A DNA stretch of 64,000 nt, from positions 111,001-175,000 of the forward strand of contig BROG01000377.1 in assembly GCA_030159075.1 (NCBI GenBank), read 5' to 3'. Each line of letters starts with the position of its first letter. Positions within the stretch are counted from its first letter, which is position 1. This document shows positions 38,501-48,963 of the stretch, piece after piece. The notes under the pieces were generated by a model. It made no database searches and had not been told where the DNA came from. It worked only from the letters and a program-made list of their open reading frames with translations. Both the position numbers and the translations under genes were made by a program. The stretch is from Atrina japonica (taxonomy: Eukaryota; Mollusca; Bivalvia; Pterioida; Pinnidae).

Positions 38501-41500
38501 TTCCTACATATAAACTTACGTCTGAGTCTACATCTTCTCCAAACTACTGCTTATTTCACATGTGACTTAGTGTAGGTTAACGAGTAAGTATATGTTTACG
38601 ACCTTTTGTGAAACTGAAACTACGTACACGTAAATAAAGTTGCAACTCAAGTTAAGTCTACATTTTACAATCTTTAGTGAAACTGGCCCCTGGGTCTGTT
38701 TCCAGAATAACAGGTCTTACCTTGGGCTTGAAAAAAAAATTTTAGTGACTGGTCTTTAGAAGGAGACTTAAAACTGATGTCCTCTGTCGTGGTAAGGTAT
38801 GAAATGTGAGGGAATCCTTTGTGCCGTTGCATAACTCCATTGCACAGGTTAAACTTTGTGACATTTCACCCTGCCATAGCTGGGGATTCCTCCAGATATC
38901 CTAATAGGTATTGACTGGATAAACAACAACAATAAAACCTCTATTTAAGGTGCCGACACCTACTGTGGCACGGGACCTCGGTTTTTACTGTCTCATCCGA
39001 AGGACAGGAAAAGCCAGCTGCCTTTGCTGAGGCTTAAACCTGCGACCCTCCGGTTGTAAATCAAGCACTCTACCACAAAGCCATGACTGCTCTCAGGACC
39101 ATCCATAAAACGGGCCCCAGAACCATTTTAGAGTACTGTTTTGTAACTTCATGGACATTTGAAGATGATGACATGACCTTTGTTTTTTATTTTGACCATT
39201 GAAATTCCTTGTTTCACAATTTGGCTATACCACATTTTGCGAGTTTTTGTTGATTTTTTATAACATCTTTTTTATGAAGAAAGGTTTTGTGTTAAATGGT
39301 AGGTCTTATTTCTTGCAGACAACCAGAGTGTAGGAACTGGACATAATGTAGCAAATCCAAGCATCGCTCCCAGTATTGGAGATGCATCTCTAGGAATGAC
39401 CAACAGCTTAAGTGCCAGCGGAAGTCACATGGAAAGAATAGGCATAATAAGAGATGAAAGTGACAGAGACTCTGCCAGTAATAGAGCCATTGGTGGAATG
39501 AGTCGTAACGGAAGTTTATGTGGAAGTTCACTTGTCGGGTATCAGACAAAGTATGTTAATTGTTTACCCATTACATAGAAATCCTAGCCGATCTTTACAA
39601 TTTTACTGTTAAGGCTTTACACTTATAGCTTGGGAACTACAATATATGTTTGTGGCTGAAGAACTTCATATATTTGTTGTTTTGCACTCATAGCTGGAGG
39701 ATTTCATATACAATGTATTTGAGACTTTACACTTAGAGCTGGAGAACTTCAGCAGATAATATATTTGAGGCTGTACACTAACAGCTGGTGAACTTCAGGT
39801 ATTTGAGGCTTTGCACTAAAAGCTGAAGACTTCATATCAGTAGAACTTCGATAAGTCGAAGTTCAAGGGACCACCCCGAAAAGTTCGAAATATCGAGACT
39901 TCGACTCATGAATGGTAACTGAGAACCGAACGTTTTTAGTTTCACAGGTTGTATAATGTATATATAAGTGCTTAAAAACCATTTAAGACATAAACAATCA
40001 TTATGATTAATAATTAGTGCTAAATTTAACTAAATACGAGGAGAAGAATTATCATGGGGCGATTTCGTACACATGTCAATTTTGACTTCGAATTATATGT
40101 AGGAATTTTCATTGTTTTATAGAAGTGGGCCCAAAAAATTATTCGAAACATCAAGAAATTTGACTCGTAAAAGTTCAAATTATAAAATGTTTATAAGTAG
40201 CGTTAAATAACAAAATTATTCTGGACTTTGTGAATAGATCGAAACATTGAAAAATTCGACTCATTGAAGTTTGACTCATCAAAGTTCTACTGTATATACA
40301 TATTCTAGTAGCTCAGTTTGTAGAGTGCCAGATCTTCAACTTGAGGGTACCTAGTTCAATCCCCAGCTGTGCCAGATTTTCAGAAGTGAGACGTCATCTC
40401 CTGTCGGCATGGCTCTATTGCCTAGATGGAGGGTAAATGGTCTAGGATGTGCAGTTTGATTCCCTCTGTAGATTGACATGTAAAAAGCTGTTGGAAATAC
40501 AGACCTCTCAAGCTTGGACATAAACATACATACTAAACATCTGTCTTCCTGCCTCACGGAGACGAGTGGCAAGGGCTTGAAGTAGTCACACTGCACATTA
40601 AATCAAGCCAAAGCAAGCATATATTTAAGGCTCTACATTTAGAGCTGGAGAACTCAATATGTTTGAGGCTCTAGAAATATAACTGGAGAACTTCATTTAT
40701 TTGTAGATTTTCACTCGTGCTGTCATGACTGTAGAACTTCATATACACTTACAGCTGGAGAACTTTATTATATTTGTGGCTCTGCACTTATACTTGTAGA
40801 ACTTTATATATTTGTGACTCTGCACTTATACTTGTAGAACTTTATATATTTGTGACTCTGCACTTATACTTGTAGAAGTTTATATATTTGAGGCTCTACA
40901 GTTAATATAGATTGAAAACTTGGAACAGTAATAGGTTTCTATTTACTGCAAAGTTTTCATCCATTACATTAAAAAAATACATTTCCAGTTTAGCCAGACG
41001 AGGGGTGAAAAATCTTTGTTGTCTTATTTGGATACTTTATGAGTTGCTTCTGTAAGCTTTACAGAACTCCTGCAGCAATTTGTCCAAGTTTAGGTTTTTT
41101 GATTATCATTTACATTGTTAATATAGCACTGTTCAACTCTGTATAGTTGTCAAGTTTTTTATAAATGATAAAAGGTACACACAACAATCAATTGAAGAGC
41201 ACCGTTAATTGTTTTCTTAGATTAGAATGCGAGTACAGCAAGCTCTTTATTGTAGAAATGTTCTATATAGAGGTAAGTTCCATAATTACAGTACCCTCTT
41301 CCGGTCAGAGCCCCCAGTGTGTACTATGAGCTTCAAAATGTTTACTACATCAGAAAGAACTATTCTGATTGGTCAGAATTCCTAGAAACATGGCTGACGT
41401 ATATGTCTAATCTGATTGGTCAGATTATACATGTGGTTGAATGCAATGGGTTTGTTGAAAGAGTGATCCCATAATGGCCTCAATACTTGCTTGCCAATAT

Positions 41501-42938
41501 CTTTAAAATGTTCCAATCAAACTATGCCGAATATGCCATGTCTACAGTTTAACAACAATTTGAGCATTATTTTAAGCAAGCACTTTATGATAAGGGGGTA
41601 GAAAATGAGCTATACATACATTGGATCCAAAACAATGTCTGCATCAATATATATCACATGGTTTTCCTAACCCGATAAATCTTATGTTGCATTACAATGT
41701 TACAAGGACATAGCCCGCTCGCTTCAAGGCAATGTTATTTTAATGCTTGATGTTTTTGTTGCAGACTTGAAGTCCAGGCAGATGTTGCGTCTAATCACAA
41801 TTTAAACAAGAGAGCAAGTTTCAGTAGTGAATCTGCAAACTTCAGCATAGGCGAGAAATCTGTCACAGTTTCGTTTGGAGATGATGCAAGCACCAAGGCT
41901 TTAGCAGGTTCTATAGCCGGATATAAGTAAGAAATCAATGATTTACGATAATTTATCCCATCTCCCTTTATACTTAAACATTACAAGTCCTCCAGCTAAG
42001 ATATGCTTTCTGTACAACTGCTAACACCATTGTAAACTTGAAAACCATAGCAGCTGCCAATGTTTCTATATTCATAATTTTACTGTTACCATTTTCTCTT
42101 TGGACTGAAGGATTTTTTATGCTGGCAATTAATTACAAGATAGAGACAAATCTTGACACTGATCTTACTTAACCGTGTCTTTTACAGAGATAAAGATAGT
42201 GCCTCCATTGCCACATCTCCTTATGAAGTGCAAGTTGACTTAATGTCGAACACATCTAGAGGGCGCCATAATAGCGGGGAGAGTAGTAGTTTAACCACTC
42301 CAAGTACAGAAAAAGCACACATGTCGGGCCAAAGCTCTCCAGTCTCAGGTTGTAGTGAGAGATTATGTAGCATGGAGGAACACAGGCCAAAGTGTCGTAA
42401 ATGTAAACGCACATGTAACCACAGTGAACGAATTGCGGAACAGCAAAGCGTTCATTTCGCAGACCAAGTGAGCTTACAAAACTTCCAGACTGATGAAATC
42501 GTGTCTCAAAGTCTAAGTGAGGATTCGGAAGAGAAAGATTTAAATGAAAATGAGGACTCTGTATTTGAACCCATAAATAGTCATGTATTCAAAGAGGTTG
42601 TCTGCGGGAAATCCTCAGATCCTTTTCACGCTAGGTCATCAGCATTTGAAAAATCCATGGCAGCGTCACTGCCAGAGGTGGAAAGTGATAAACCAGAAAT
42701 AAAAGAGTCTGAAATCTCCAGAAAAGCTGTCTCAACTACAGCTCTCATGGCAAAGGAGTTTACTAATTCTGAAAACCATAGAAACTTGTGTAAGAGCAAA
42801 AGTCATGAAGATTGTGCAATGTCCAAAAAAGAACAGTCTAAAACCGGCAGAATTCGGCATAGAAGTTGTGAAATTGCACTGGAAAGTGGCCGAATATCCC
42901 CTTCAATTCTCGGTAAAGAATTTAATACACCAATGTGA
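27980..42938 (+). CDS. RNF19A: RNF19A/B-type RBR E3 ubiquitin-protein ligase (complete, 9 coding exons, 825 aa)
   Basis: Exons: 27980-28542, 29650-29843, 32803-32947, 34243-34405, 36359-36467, 38154-38312, 39319-39550, 41765-41926, 42188-42938; the summed length is a multiple of three and all introns are GT-AG. RING1 runs from C95 to C142 (C95, C98, C113, H115, C118, C121, C139, C142). The IBR has C182, C187, C204, C209, C214, C217, H222 and C227. RING2 begins CPRC at 259-262; C274 in GSCNHM is the expected catalytic cysteine that carries ubiquitin as a thioester. Two hydrophobic segments (about 322-351 and 370-410) with LCRSGGCGV after them match the RNF19 membrane hairpin, so an ER-type membrane location is expected. 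The tail (about 430-825) is Ser-rich with conserved islands. Length is close to the vertebrate protein (about 840 aa). I start at the ATG 32 bases after the acceptor TTTTCAG (27947); an in-frame ATG at 27917 lies in the presumed intron. RNF19A and RNF19B cannot be separated here. Confidence 0.96.
28815..29190 (+). mobile_element. Two diverged tRNA-derived SINE fragments
   Basis: GGTCCAAGTGGTTAGACCAT with CAGGTTTGAGCCCC downstream (28830-28876) looks like A and B boxes. A second unit at about 28990-29190 has GTCGTCGAGTCTTAAG and CCTGGGTTCAGTTTT. RNF19 intron 1 of the coding region. Confidence 0.5.
29401..29522. repeat. (TA)n(GT)n(TA)n microsatellite
   Basis: Compound simple repeat in the intron between RNF19 exons 1 and 2; 127 bases before the acceptor of exon 2. 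Confidence 0.95.
30563..31462. mobile_element. DNA transposon remnant with CCGTATTTTA ends (900 bp)
   Basis: The left end CCGTATTTTACGGCCTATAG and the complement of the right end CCGTATTTTATGGCCTATAG match for about 26 bases with one difference (continuing GTCGAT), and TA flanks both sides. The inside has short open frames (30739-30927, 30924-31121) rich in basic residues, perhaps decayed transposase, but no motif I can name. RNF19 intron 2. Confidence 0.8.
31649..32265. mobile_element. DNA transposon remnant with CCGTATTTG-type ends (617 bp)
   Basis: Left end CCATATTTGTCCTTGAAAGG and complement of right end CCGTATTTGACCTAAAAAGG continue into GGTGCTG / GCGCTGG; TA flanks both sides. Same style of end as the neighbour at 30563 but a different interior. 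RNF19 intron 2. Confidence 0.7.
32460..32705. mobile_element. Fragment related to the CAGGTGA/GGGCCTCTTG element
   Basis: AGCCACTCAGGTGACTCATG followed by a GTCCGTCGTCG stretch and CTTCTTCAAAACTACTTTGC resembles the start of a common molluscan repeat whose other end is seen at 51075-51112. Truncated; 100 bases before RNF19 exon 3. Confidence 0.45.
33150..33490. mobile_element. Dispersed element R-C, short copy
   Basis: Colinear with the outer parts of 15309-15955 but lacking its central 0.3 kb. Ends at GTCCCAAAAAGGGTCTATTA. RNF19 intron 3. Confidence 0.7.
33835..34150 (+). mobile_element. tRNA-derived SINE (family S2), copy 1
   Basis: CTCGGTTGGTAGAGGG (A-box-like) and CTGGTTCATTGCCC (decayed B box) are followed by a body sharing CTGCCTCAC and GACAAG/GGCAAG phrases with 40305-40615. 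Ends about 90 bases before RNF19 exon 4. Confidence 0.55.
34815..35088 (+). mobile_element. SINE S1, copy without tRNA head
   Basis: Starts CCTGTCCTTCGGATGAGACA and ends GGGACGTTAAACAACAATAC. The tRNA-like head is missing. An extra piece (about 34940-34990) interrupts the body. RNF19 intron 4. Confidence 0.7.
36490..36660 (+). mobile_element. Probable tRNA-derived SINE, diverged
   Basis: GGGGCTTAAATGGCTTGGTAG and GCAGGTTCACAATTTGAATC resemble decayed tRNA promoter boxes. RNF19 intron 5, 20 bases after exon 5. Confidence 0.4.
36661..38153. other. Rest of RNF19 intron 5, nothing recognised
   Basis: No element ends or coding frames of note. Confidence 0.45.
38405..38690. mobile_element. Fold-back element with GGGGCCAGTTTC ends (286 bp)
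   Basis: GGGGCCAGTTTCTCTAAAG at the left pairs with CTTTAGTGAAACTGGCCCC at the right (19 bp, one or two mismatches), and GACTTACACCTAAAATG, ACTTACGTCTGAG and ACTTAGTGTAGG boxes fill the inside. A related end (ATGAAATGGGCCCC) occurs at 49326. RNF19 intron 6, 92 bases after exon 6. Confidence 0.65.
38948..39090 (-). mobile_element. SINE S1, fragment with a different tRNA-like head
   Basis: Shares CACGGGACCTCGGTTTTTAC and CTCATCCGAAGGACAGGAA with the other S1 copies. On the minus strand it begins with GGCTTTGTGGTAGAGTGCTT and carries GGTTTAAGCC. RNF19 intron 6. Confidence 0.65.
39838..40292. mobile_element. CAGTAGAACTTC-ended DNA element (455 bp)
   Basis: CAGTAGAACTTCGATAAGTC at the left, and TTTGACTCATCAAAGTTCTACTG at the right read in complement as CAGTAGAACTTTGATGAGTC. 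TCGAA/TTCGA boxes recur inside. TA follows the right end. Pogo/Tigger-like ends; no transposase frame. Confidence 0.75.
40305..40615 (+). mobile_element. tRNA-derived SINE (family S2), copy 2
   Basis: TAGCTCAGTTTGTAGAGTG (A box) and CTAGTTCAATCCCC (B box) give a good tRNA-like head. The body with GCCTAGATGGAGGG and GCCTCACGGAGACGAGTGGC follows. It is directly to the right of the 39838 element. Confidence 0.7.
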
Positions 42939-43130
42939 GGTCACATCGTGTTATAGAAAGAAATATGTAAAATGTTGGATTTTCCTTTTTGTTTTGTTTT
43001 TGAAAATGAGTAAATCAAATGCAAAATGCTAAAAGATGGTGCAATATTGAATATTGATAAATAATTTGTTTGTCTCTCTCTCCTCTCTCTCTTTCTCTCT
43101 CTCATGCTGTTAAATCTGTATGTGTATTAA

Positions 43131-43474
43131 AGGGGCAGTAGCTGTGTTTACAAAAAAAAAATTCGATTTTTTTCTACTTTTACTACACGTACATGATGTA
43201 AAATAACAAACAAGAGCTATGCACAGGCATAAAATCTTACATTCCAATATATTATGTGAAAAGTCAGGTCCAGTGTGGTATTCACGTACAAATAGTAACT
43301 TTGAGCTAATCAATTGCAAATGAAATAGGACACTTGAGCAATTTTCACAAAATTAATAGGAATATAAGATATTTTATGCTTGTGTATATATCTTTCTTGT
43401 TATTGTATATCAATCTAAGAGGTAGAAAATTTAAAAAAAAAAAAAAAAAAAAAAATAAAACAATTAATGTCCCT
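43131..43474 (+). mobile_element. TTAA-flanked inverted-repeat element R-E, copy 1 (344 bp)
   Basis: Begins AGGGGCAGTAGCTGTG after TTAA and ends AACAATTAATGTCCCT before TTAA; the ends are imperfect inverted repeats. Interior marks: TTCTACTTTTACTAC, GGTCCAGTGTGGTATTC, ATCAATTGCAAATG. Copies at 46724, 48395 and 55775. Lies in the presumed RNF19 3' UTR. Confidence 0.75.
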
Positions 43475-43673
43475 TTAATAAATGTGTAAGTAAAACAATT
43501 TGATAAAATGTTAATATCCAAAAGTTACTAAAACTGAATGCAGAGACAGACAAAAACAAAAATAAATGAAAGTTTTGAAACTTTAAAAAAAAAATGTTAG
43601 TACTAATGAAAGAACCATGTTTAGATTATTTCTATAATTTGACTTCTGGGTACAGTGAAATAAAGAGCAGTTG

Positions 43674-43675
<2 letters not shown>

Positions 43676-43721
<46 letters not shown>

Positions 43722-43738
43722 ATGTAATATATATATAT

Positions 43739-43772
<34 letters not shown>
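43676..43772. repeat. (AT)n microsatellite
   Basis: Interrupted AT run of about 95 bases in the presumed RNF19 3' UTR; a shorter one lies at 44365-44386. Confidence 0.95.
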
Positions 43773-43777
<5 letters not shown>

Positions 43778-45043
43778 CAAGAGAGACTTGATATTTTATT
43801 TTTCCATTGTGTGATATTTTTTCATGAAATTCAGGATAATAGTACTAATTGGTGTATGAGACATGAAATTAAGAAATGGAAAAAGTTTTATTTTTTGAAT
43901 ATATGAAATGTGATCAGTATGTTAAACATGCATTTTTTGTATTGTGGGTCATTGTGCATCATACTTATTATTGTCGATTTTGTTGCTTTTTTATGTCCGA
44001 AGTTTCTGTTTCTAACCAGAACAAAGGTTTTGCTGGCATTCTCTAATTGAAAAGACAAACTTAAAGAATAATTTCTTATTATGACAAAATAATTGCAATT
44101 TTGGAAATCTATGAAAATGATGGCATTTTGTTAATACCACAAAAAGAAAAAAAATGAAATTTATGTATTACATAAAGGTATTGCTTTTCTGGACTGTTGA
44201 ATTAACATGATTAACTTTCGTTTATATGAAGTACACCTGGGGCAGGTAAATTGATTGGATCAGCAAACTGACTTGTACTCATTCTGTAATTCGGTTGATC
44301 ATTTCTGGATTGTGGCATGGTGCCACTGATTTACTATGACCAATATTTGCACATTATCATATTCTATATATATATATATATATTGTATATTATTATTATT
44401 ATTATAATATAAAAAGTTTATATGTTGTTTGAAGCCTCTGTATTTAATTTATTTTTTTATGTTTTCATCCAGGGCTTCTTTAGTACGCAACAGTGCTTGT
44501 ATATTTTTGTTAATAGAAACGTTCTTCATTTTATTTTTCATTCACACGATTAGTCAACCTTATTTTTTTTCTTTTTCTTTTTCTTTTTTTTCATATTTTG
44601 TGATCTTTAAAGGAAAATGGACATTCCATTCAAAATGTGGAAGTTATATGTGATAGATATTTGCTTTTTTATCTTATTATATCACCTCCGCTTAATTCAA
44701 TACTTCTCATGACCTTGGTACTGTAAATCACTTATTTCACGAGATATTCACTTTTGAATAAATTCGCATATGTTTAGTGAATGCTGTACCCCTCAGCAGT
44801 TTTGCCTCCATTTATTTTTTCGCCATTTTTGCTCTTAGGCTATATGAGAGGGCAAATTTTAAATTCATCCAAAAGTTTAGGCTAAGTTATATATAGAGAG
44901 AGGACATAAATGTCATCCACATGACTATGATGATTGTGAGTGAATTTAGGACAGGCGAATATGGTTTTTGTCAAAAAAAATGTGAAAATTAATGAGGGGT
45001 GGATGTTTCCATATATAAAGTTTTAGTATTATGGCTTGTGATA

Positions 45044-45134
45044 TTAACCCTTTCACCCAAGAGTTTCTGAGTGGTATGTTCTCTGCTAGCATATAAGACA
45101 TGTCTGTTGTGGTCCGTAGGGTTGAAAGGGTTAA
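45044..45134. mobile_element. 91-bp MITE with perfect TTAACCCTTTCA ends, copy 1
   Basis: TTAACCCTTTCA at the left and TGAAAGGGTTAA at the right are exact inverted repeats. A second 91-bp copy is at 51741-51831, and related units at 48106, 52822 and 61773. Confidence 0.8.
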
Positions 45135-45864
45135 AGTATTCTTCTATACATCTTACGAAATGATAGATATTAACTGCATTGACAATTGTGTTCTTTGTTT
45201 AAAGAGGGAATGATCTGAAAACGGCAATAAAGACGTGTATACTTTTTATTTGACAATCCATTTTGTCTTACCAGAAACATGTATTGCATCTCTTGTAATG
45301 CACGTACAATAAACCACGCAAAATAAGTCATTTTGCCGCTTTAAAGTCAAAGTTAGTGTATTTTAAAAATGTCTGAAATGATATTTAAGGATGCAAATTA
45401 AAAGTGTTGGAGAAATATATATGTAATTTACAGTATCTCGGCAGTGTCTTGTCACATGACGTGAATCATCATTACATTAGACAAACAGCTTTAACATTAC
45501 ACCCTGCATATAATCAAATGTCTTGTAATATCACATGATTATCAACATCAAGTATCCATTACAACCTAGGGATTATTAACGCCTACTGGCCAAGCTGATG
45601 CTTTATCTTCTATAAGAATATCAGATGCTTCTTTATTCAGAAGTTTGAATATGTAAATGAAATCATTGAATATTTTGTTTTGCCATATAAATGGTAAAAC
45701 CACTTGTAATGAAAATACTGAAATTAATGTTCACAAAGCGCACAGTTCAATATGGTGCCTTTTGAGTGGATAAATGGTATGTAATCACCATATGAACCTG
45801 ATATTTGGTATTGTCTGAATTCCATAACTTGGCTGGTCGAAGTATTCATTTGATTATCATAGGA

Positions 45865-46049
45865 TTGATTCTACTCACTCTTCAATTATAGCAGACTTCC
45901 GAGAATTGTGTTTTATTACCAAAAAGATGATTGGATTTATGATGATGATGAGGAATGATTACTGTTGCCAGTGAAATTTTAATGTATACATATTACCTAA
46001 AATTTAAACTTTTCCAGGTCAAGAAAGGGTTCAAGAGACTTCACCCCGG
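45865..46049. repeat. Dispersed repeat R-D, copy 1
   Basis: GATTCTACTCACTCTTCAATTA to CCAGGTCAAGAAAGGGTTCA matches 49887-50075 in the same orientation. In both places it is followed by the CGCCAGGTTATATG junction. Confidence 0.65.
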
Positions 46050-46370
46050 CAGGTTATATGGATTTTTACTTTATCTAGGGTTTAACCCTTTGATATCTAC
46101 CAGACCATAATTAGTTGGTCTAAAAATGATAGAATTGAGCATCTGATTTACATACTTAAAGTTGAAAGAATAATATAATCTATCATCGACCCATCTTGTT
46201 TTAACCCCGCCAGGTTATATGGATTTTTACTTTATCTAGATTTTAACCCTTTGACCTCTACCAGACCATAATTGGTTGGTCTAAAAATGATAGAATTGAG
46301 CATCTGATTTACATACTTAAAGTTGAAAGAATAATATAATCTATCATCGACCCATCTTGTTTTAATTCCT
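46050..46370. repeat. Recent tandem duplication of a 161-bp unit
   Basis: Two head-to-tail copies start CAGGTTATATGGATTTTTAC at 46050 and 46211 and differ by only a few bases through CATCGACCCATCTTGTTTTA. Each contains TTTAACCCTTTGA.CTCTACC, like the end of the 91-bp MITE. Confidence 0.9.
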
Positions 46371-46723
46371 ATGACAATCCATGACTTGATGAACGATTAG
46401 TTTGATGATTCTCCATATCTCCGAGAGTCTATCTGTTCACTATATAAATTTTAAGTGTCTTGAAATATTGTGCAATAATAATTTACACTCCATATTCTAA
46501 AATTAAGTTAGGAGTTGCTGTTTTCAAAATATATCTGAAAAAAAAAAAGAAATATGTAGGGACCAAATGTATTTCATTAAGTGGTTTTTCTGTGGTCGTG
46601 CTGTAGATTTGGATGGCATATATTTTTTTTTAAAACGTTGTCTATACTATGCTTGTAGTCTGTGAAATTTTGTCATTACAGCTGGTCTGATAGCTCCGTA
46701 GTCCCCAGTATCATACAACTTAA

Positions 46724-47078
46724 AGGAGCATTAGCTGTGTTTACTGAAAAAAGAAAAATTCGATTTTTTCTACTTTTATTACTTGTACTTGATGTAAAAT
46801 AACAGATAAGAGCTATACACAGGCATAAAAAATCTCATTTTCCTATATATTTTGTGAAAGTAAGGTTAGTCCAGTGTATTCAGTGTATGGTATTCATATA
46901 CAAATATTATGGCTGAGTTAATCAATTGCATTTGAAAAAGTCCCAAACCTTGGTTACTAAAGCAATTTTCACAAACGAAATAGGAATTTTATGCCCGTGT
47001 ATATTCCTTTTTTGTTATTGTGTATCAATCCAAGAAGTAAAAAAGAAAATGGAAAAAAAAATACAGTTAGTGCTCCTT
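46724..47078 (+). mobile_element. Element R-E, copy 2 (355 bp)
   Basis: AGGAGCATTAGCTGTG after TTAA; ACAGTTAGTGCTCCT at the right. Colinear with the copy at 43131, about 80 percent alike by eye. Confidence 0.75.
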
Positions 47079-47082
47079 TTAA

Positions 47083-48105
47083 ACATGCATAGTACACAAG
47101 ACTCTGACAGTGTCAAAATTAATTCTCTCTCTCTCAAATGGATGATAATTGTAGAGGAGTTACTTTAAAAAAAAACTCCATATTTCTTTGTTGTTTTTTT
47201 TTTTAGTTTTGGAAGATAGAGGCATAAAAGAAGATGTTTAACATGTATGTCTGCTCTTGGTAGTAGTAATGTCAGTGTGGGTTTGATGGACTATTTTTTC
47301 TCAGATCACCTTTCAGACAGTTTTTGATGAAGTGTTTTCATATATCTGGCAAGTTACATAGAAGACCACATTCTGTTATTAATTTGTTAACTTTACAGAG
47401 TAAAGATTAGTCACAAATTTAATTTTGGGAATGTAGAACAGAGGTGTAGTGTAATGTCACTTATTTTAACATAATGCTCATTACATGGTTAAATGTCTTT
47501 CAGTACTCGATTATTAGATTTTTCTTTGCTTGCTTTCGCAGACAGTTAATGACATTTTTATATTGATATTAAATGTGTATGTTAAACAGCCAGATATTTT
47601 TGTTTTTTATTTATAACATCATCGAAAATATATTGTATATACTTGATGACCATTCTCCTGTATATACATTTCCAGCAGCAGTCTCCCATTGACTCATTGT
47701 CAATCTGTACTGAGTGCATGTTGGCTATAATTGAAGTTCCTCATTTGACGGCGTGAATATGTTACAAACTTCCATCATGGTTGGATGTTAAACACAAAGA
47801 GACACTCCAGAGTTATATGGTTATCTCCGGCATGTGTCTAGGGCGTCGAGCATTCATACATTAAATCAACACTTATCATATCGGTTTTTATTCATAATTT
47901 CTTTATATTTGGGCATGACAGTAGTTGTTATAGCGCCAGTAGGGATATTAATGCCTCCATTACTAAATTAACAAATTTACTAAATAATTTTTACTATACA
48001 GATGTTTGTAAAACTTCTGGACATGACAGAATATAAAACACATCATGTTTTCATTCACATCAAAAACATTGGATCAAATCTATAATTTCCTCACTAAAAT
48101 ATATA
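47083..48105. other. Convergent intergenic region, nothing recognised
   Basis: Between the RNF19 and SGPL1 3' ends. No gene or clear element seen. Confidence 0.45.
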
Positions 48106-48192
48106 ACACAACAAACCCTGAAAAACAATGGATTCTACTATAAATCAATGACATAGACCAGTCTAAATGCATTTTAGGGGTAAATGAGTTAA
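48106..48192. mobile_element. About 90-bp MITE, related copy
   Basis: AAATCAATGACATAGACCAG then TCTAAATGCATTTTAGGGG and GAGTTAA; colinear with 61773-61856. Same size class as the 91-bp family. Confidence 0.55.
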
Positions 48193-48394
48193 AAAGTACA
48201 TTCAGTATTTTAGTTAAAATTTTATTATGTACTCTATTTTTGGACATTTCTGAAATTTTCTTTAAATGAGCGATAATATCATTATTAAAATTGAACAAAA
48301 TAAGTATAAAACAATGTCACGATGAAGCATAGATCATGTGTATGTTCAACTTGAAATAATAAAAAGTAAGTCGAGTTTTAGTGTTAAATGCGCA

Positions 48395-48700
48395 TATGCT
48401 GTATTTACCAACAAACTTTATTTAGATTTTTTTTCTACTTTTACTACTTGTACTTGATGTACAATAACAAATAAGAGCTATTTAGGCATAAAAATCTTAT
48501 ATTCTTATATATTTTTTGAAAATAAGGTCAGGTCCAGTGTGGTATTAATATAAAAATATAATTTATGTATAAATACATGTTGAGTTGCAATTTCACATAA
48601 CAGGAATTTAAAAATTGTTATGCTTGTGTATATCTTTTTTTTTTTTTTATTGTTTATCAATCGAAATAGAAAAAGTAAAAACAATTCAAAACAAAACAAA
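48395..48700 (+). mobile_element. Element R-E, copy 3, ends decayed
   Basis: TTCTACTTTTACTACTTGTA, AAATAAGAGCTATT, GGTCCAGTGTGGTATTAA and TATGCTTGTGTATATC show the family; the inverted ends are lost. It may supply the SGPL1 poly(A) signal on the minus strand (48651-48646). Confidence 0.65.
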
Positions 48701-48963
48701 ACATGCCTCTTTGAGTATAAAGTACATTTCGTGATTCTAGGCCAATTTCATTTTCGTTTGGTTCTCATTTACCCCATGGAAGAGATATTGTGCAAACTTG
48801 ATTTTAAATTACACCAAGTGGTGATACCGAACAAAATATTTAAATCCAATTGTCAATAAATATTACACATTCTGCATTCTTCACTGAAAAACCCTTGTCC
48901 GCAACAGCGTTCTTTTTTTTATACACATTTAATTGTTATTCATGCCAGACAGCATTCCTGGTA

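Larger units (their letters stand above)
39600..40920. repeat. Degenerate 40-50 bp tandem repeat interrupted by a MITE and a SINE
   Basis: The unit, about TTTGAGGCTTTACACTTAGA then GCTGGAGAACTTCATATA, recurs at 39600-39837 and resumes at 40620-40920. The insertions at 39838-40292 and 40305-40615 separate the halves. RNF19 intron 7. Confidence 0.8.
42939..45320 (+). other. RNF19A: Presumed 3' UTR of RNF19
   Basis: No competing gene is seen after the RNF19 stop. Candidate poly(A) signals AATAAA lie at 45226-45231 and 45308-45313, and weaker ones near 43454, 43560 and 43656, so the UTR may be 0.5-2.4 kb. CT-rich, (TA)n and repeat tracts inside it are listed separately. Confidence 0.4.

Noticed and set aside
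38162..38575. 137-codon frame taken as one protein
   Set aside because: Only the part to 38312 is RNF19 exon 6; the rest is reading through the donor into a fold-back element.
42805..43032. 75-codon plus frame overlapping the end of RNF19
   Set aside because: A shadow in another frame of the last RNF19 exon.
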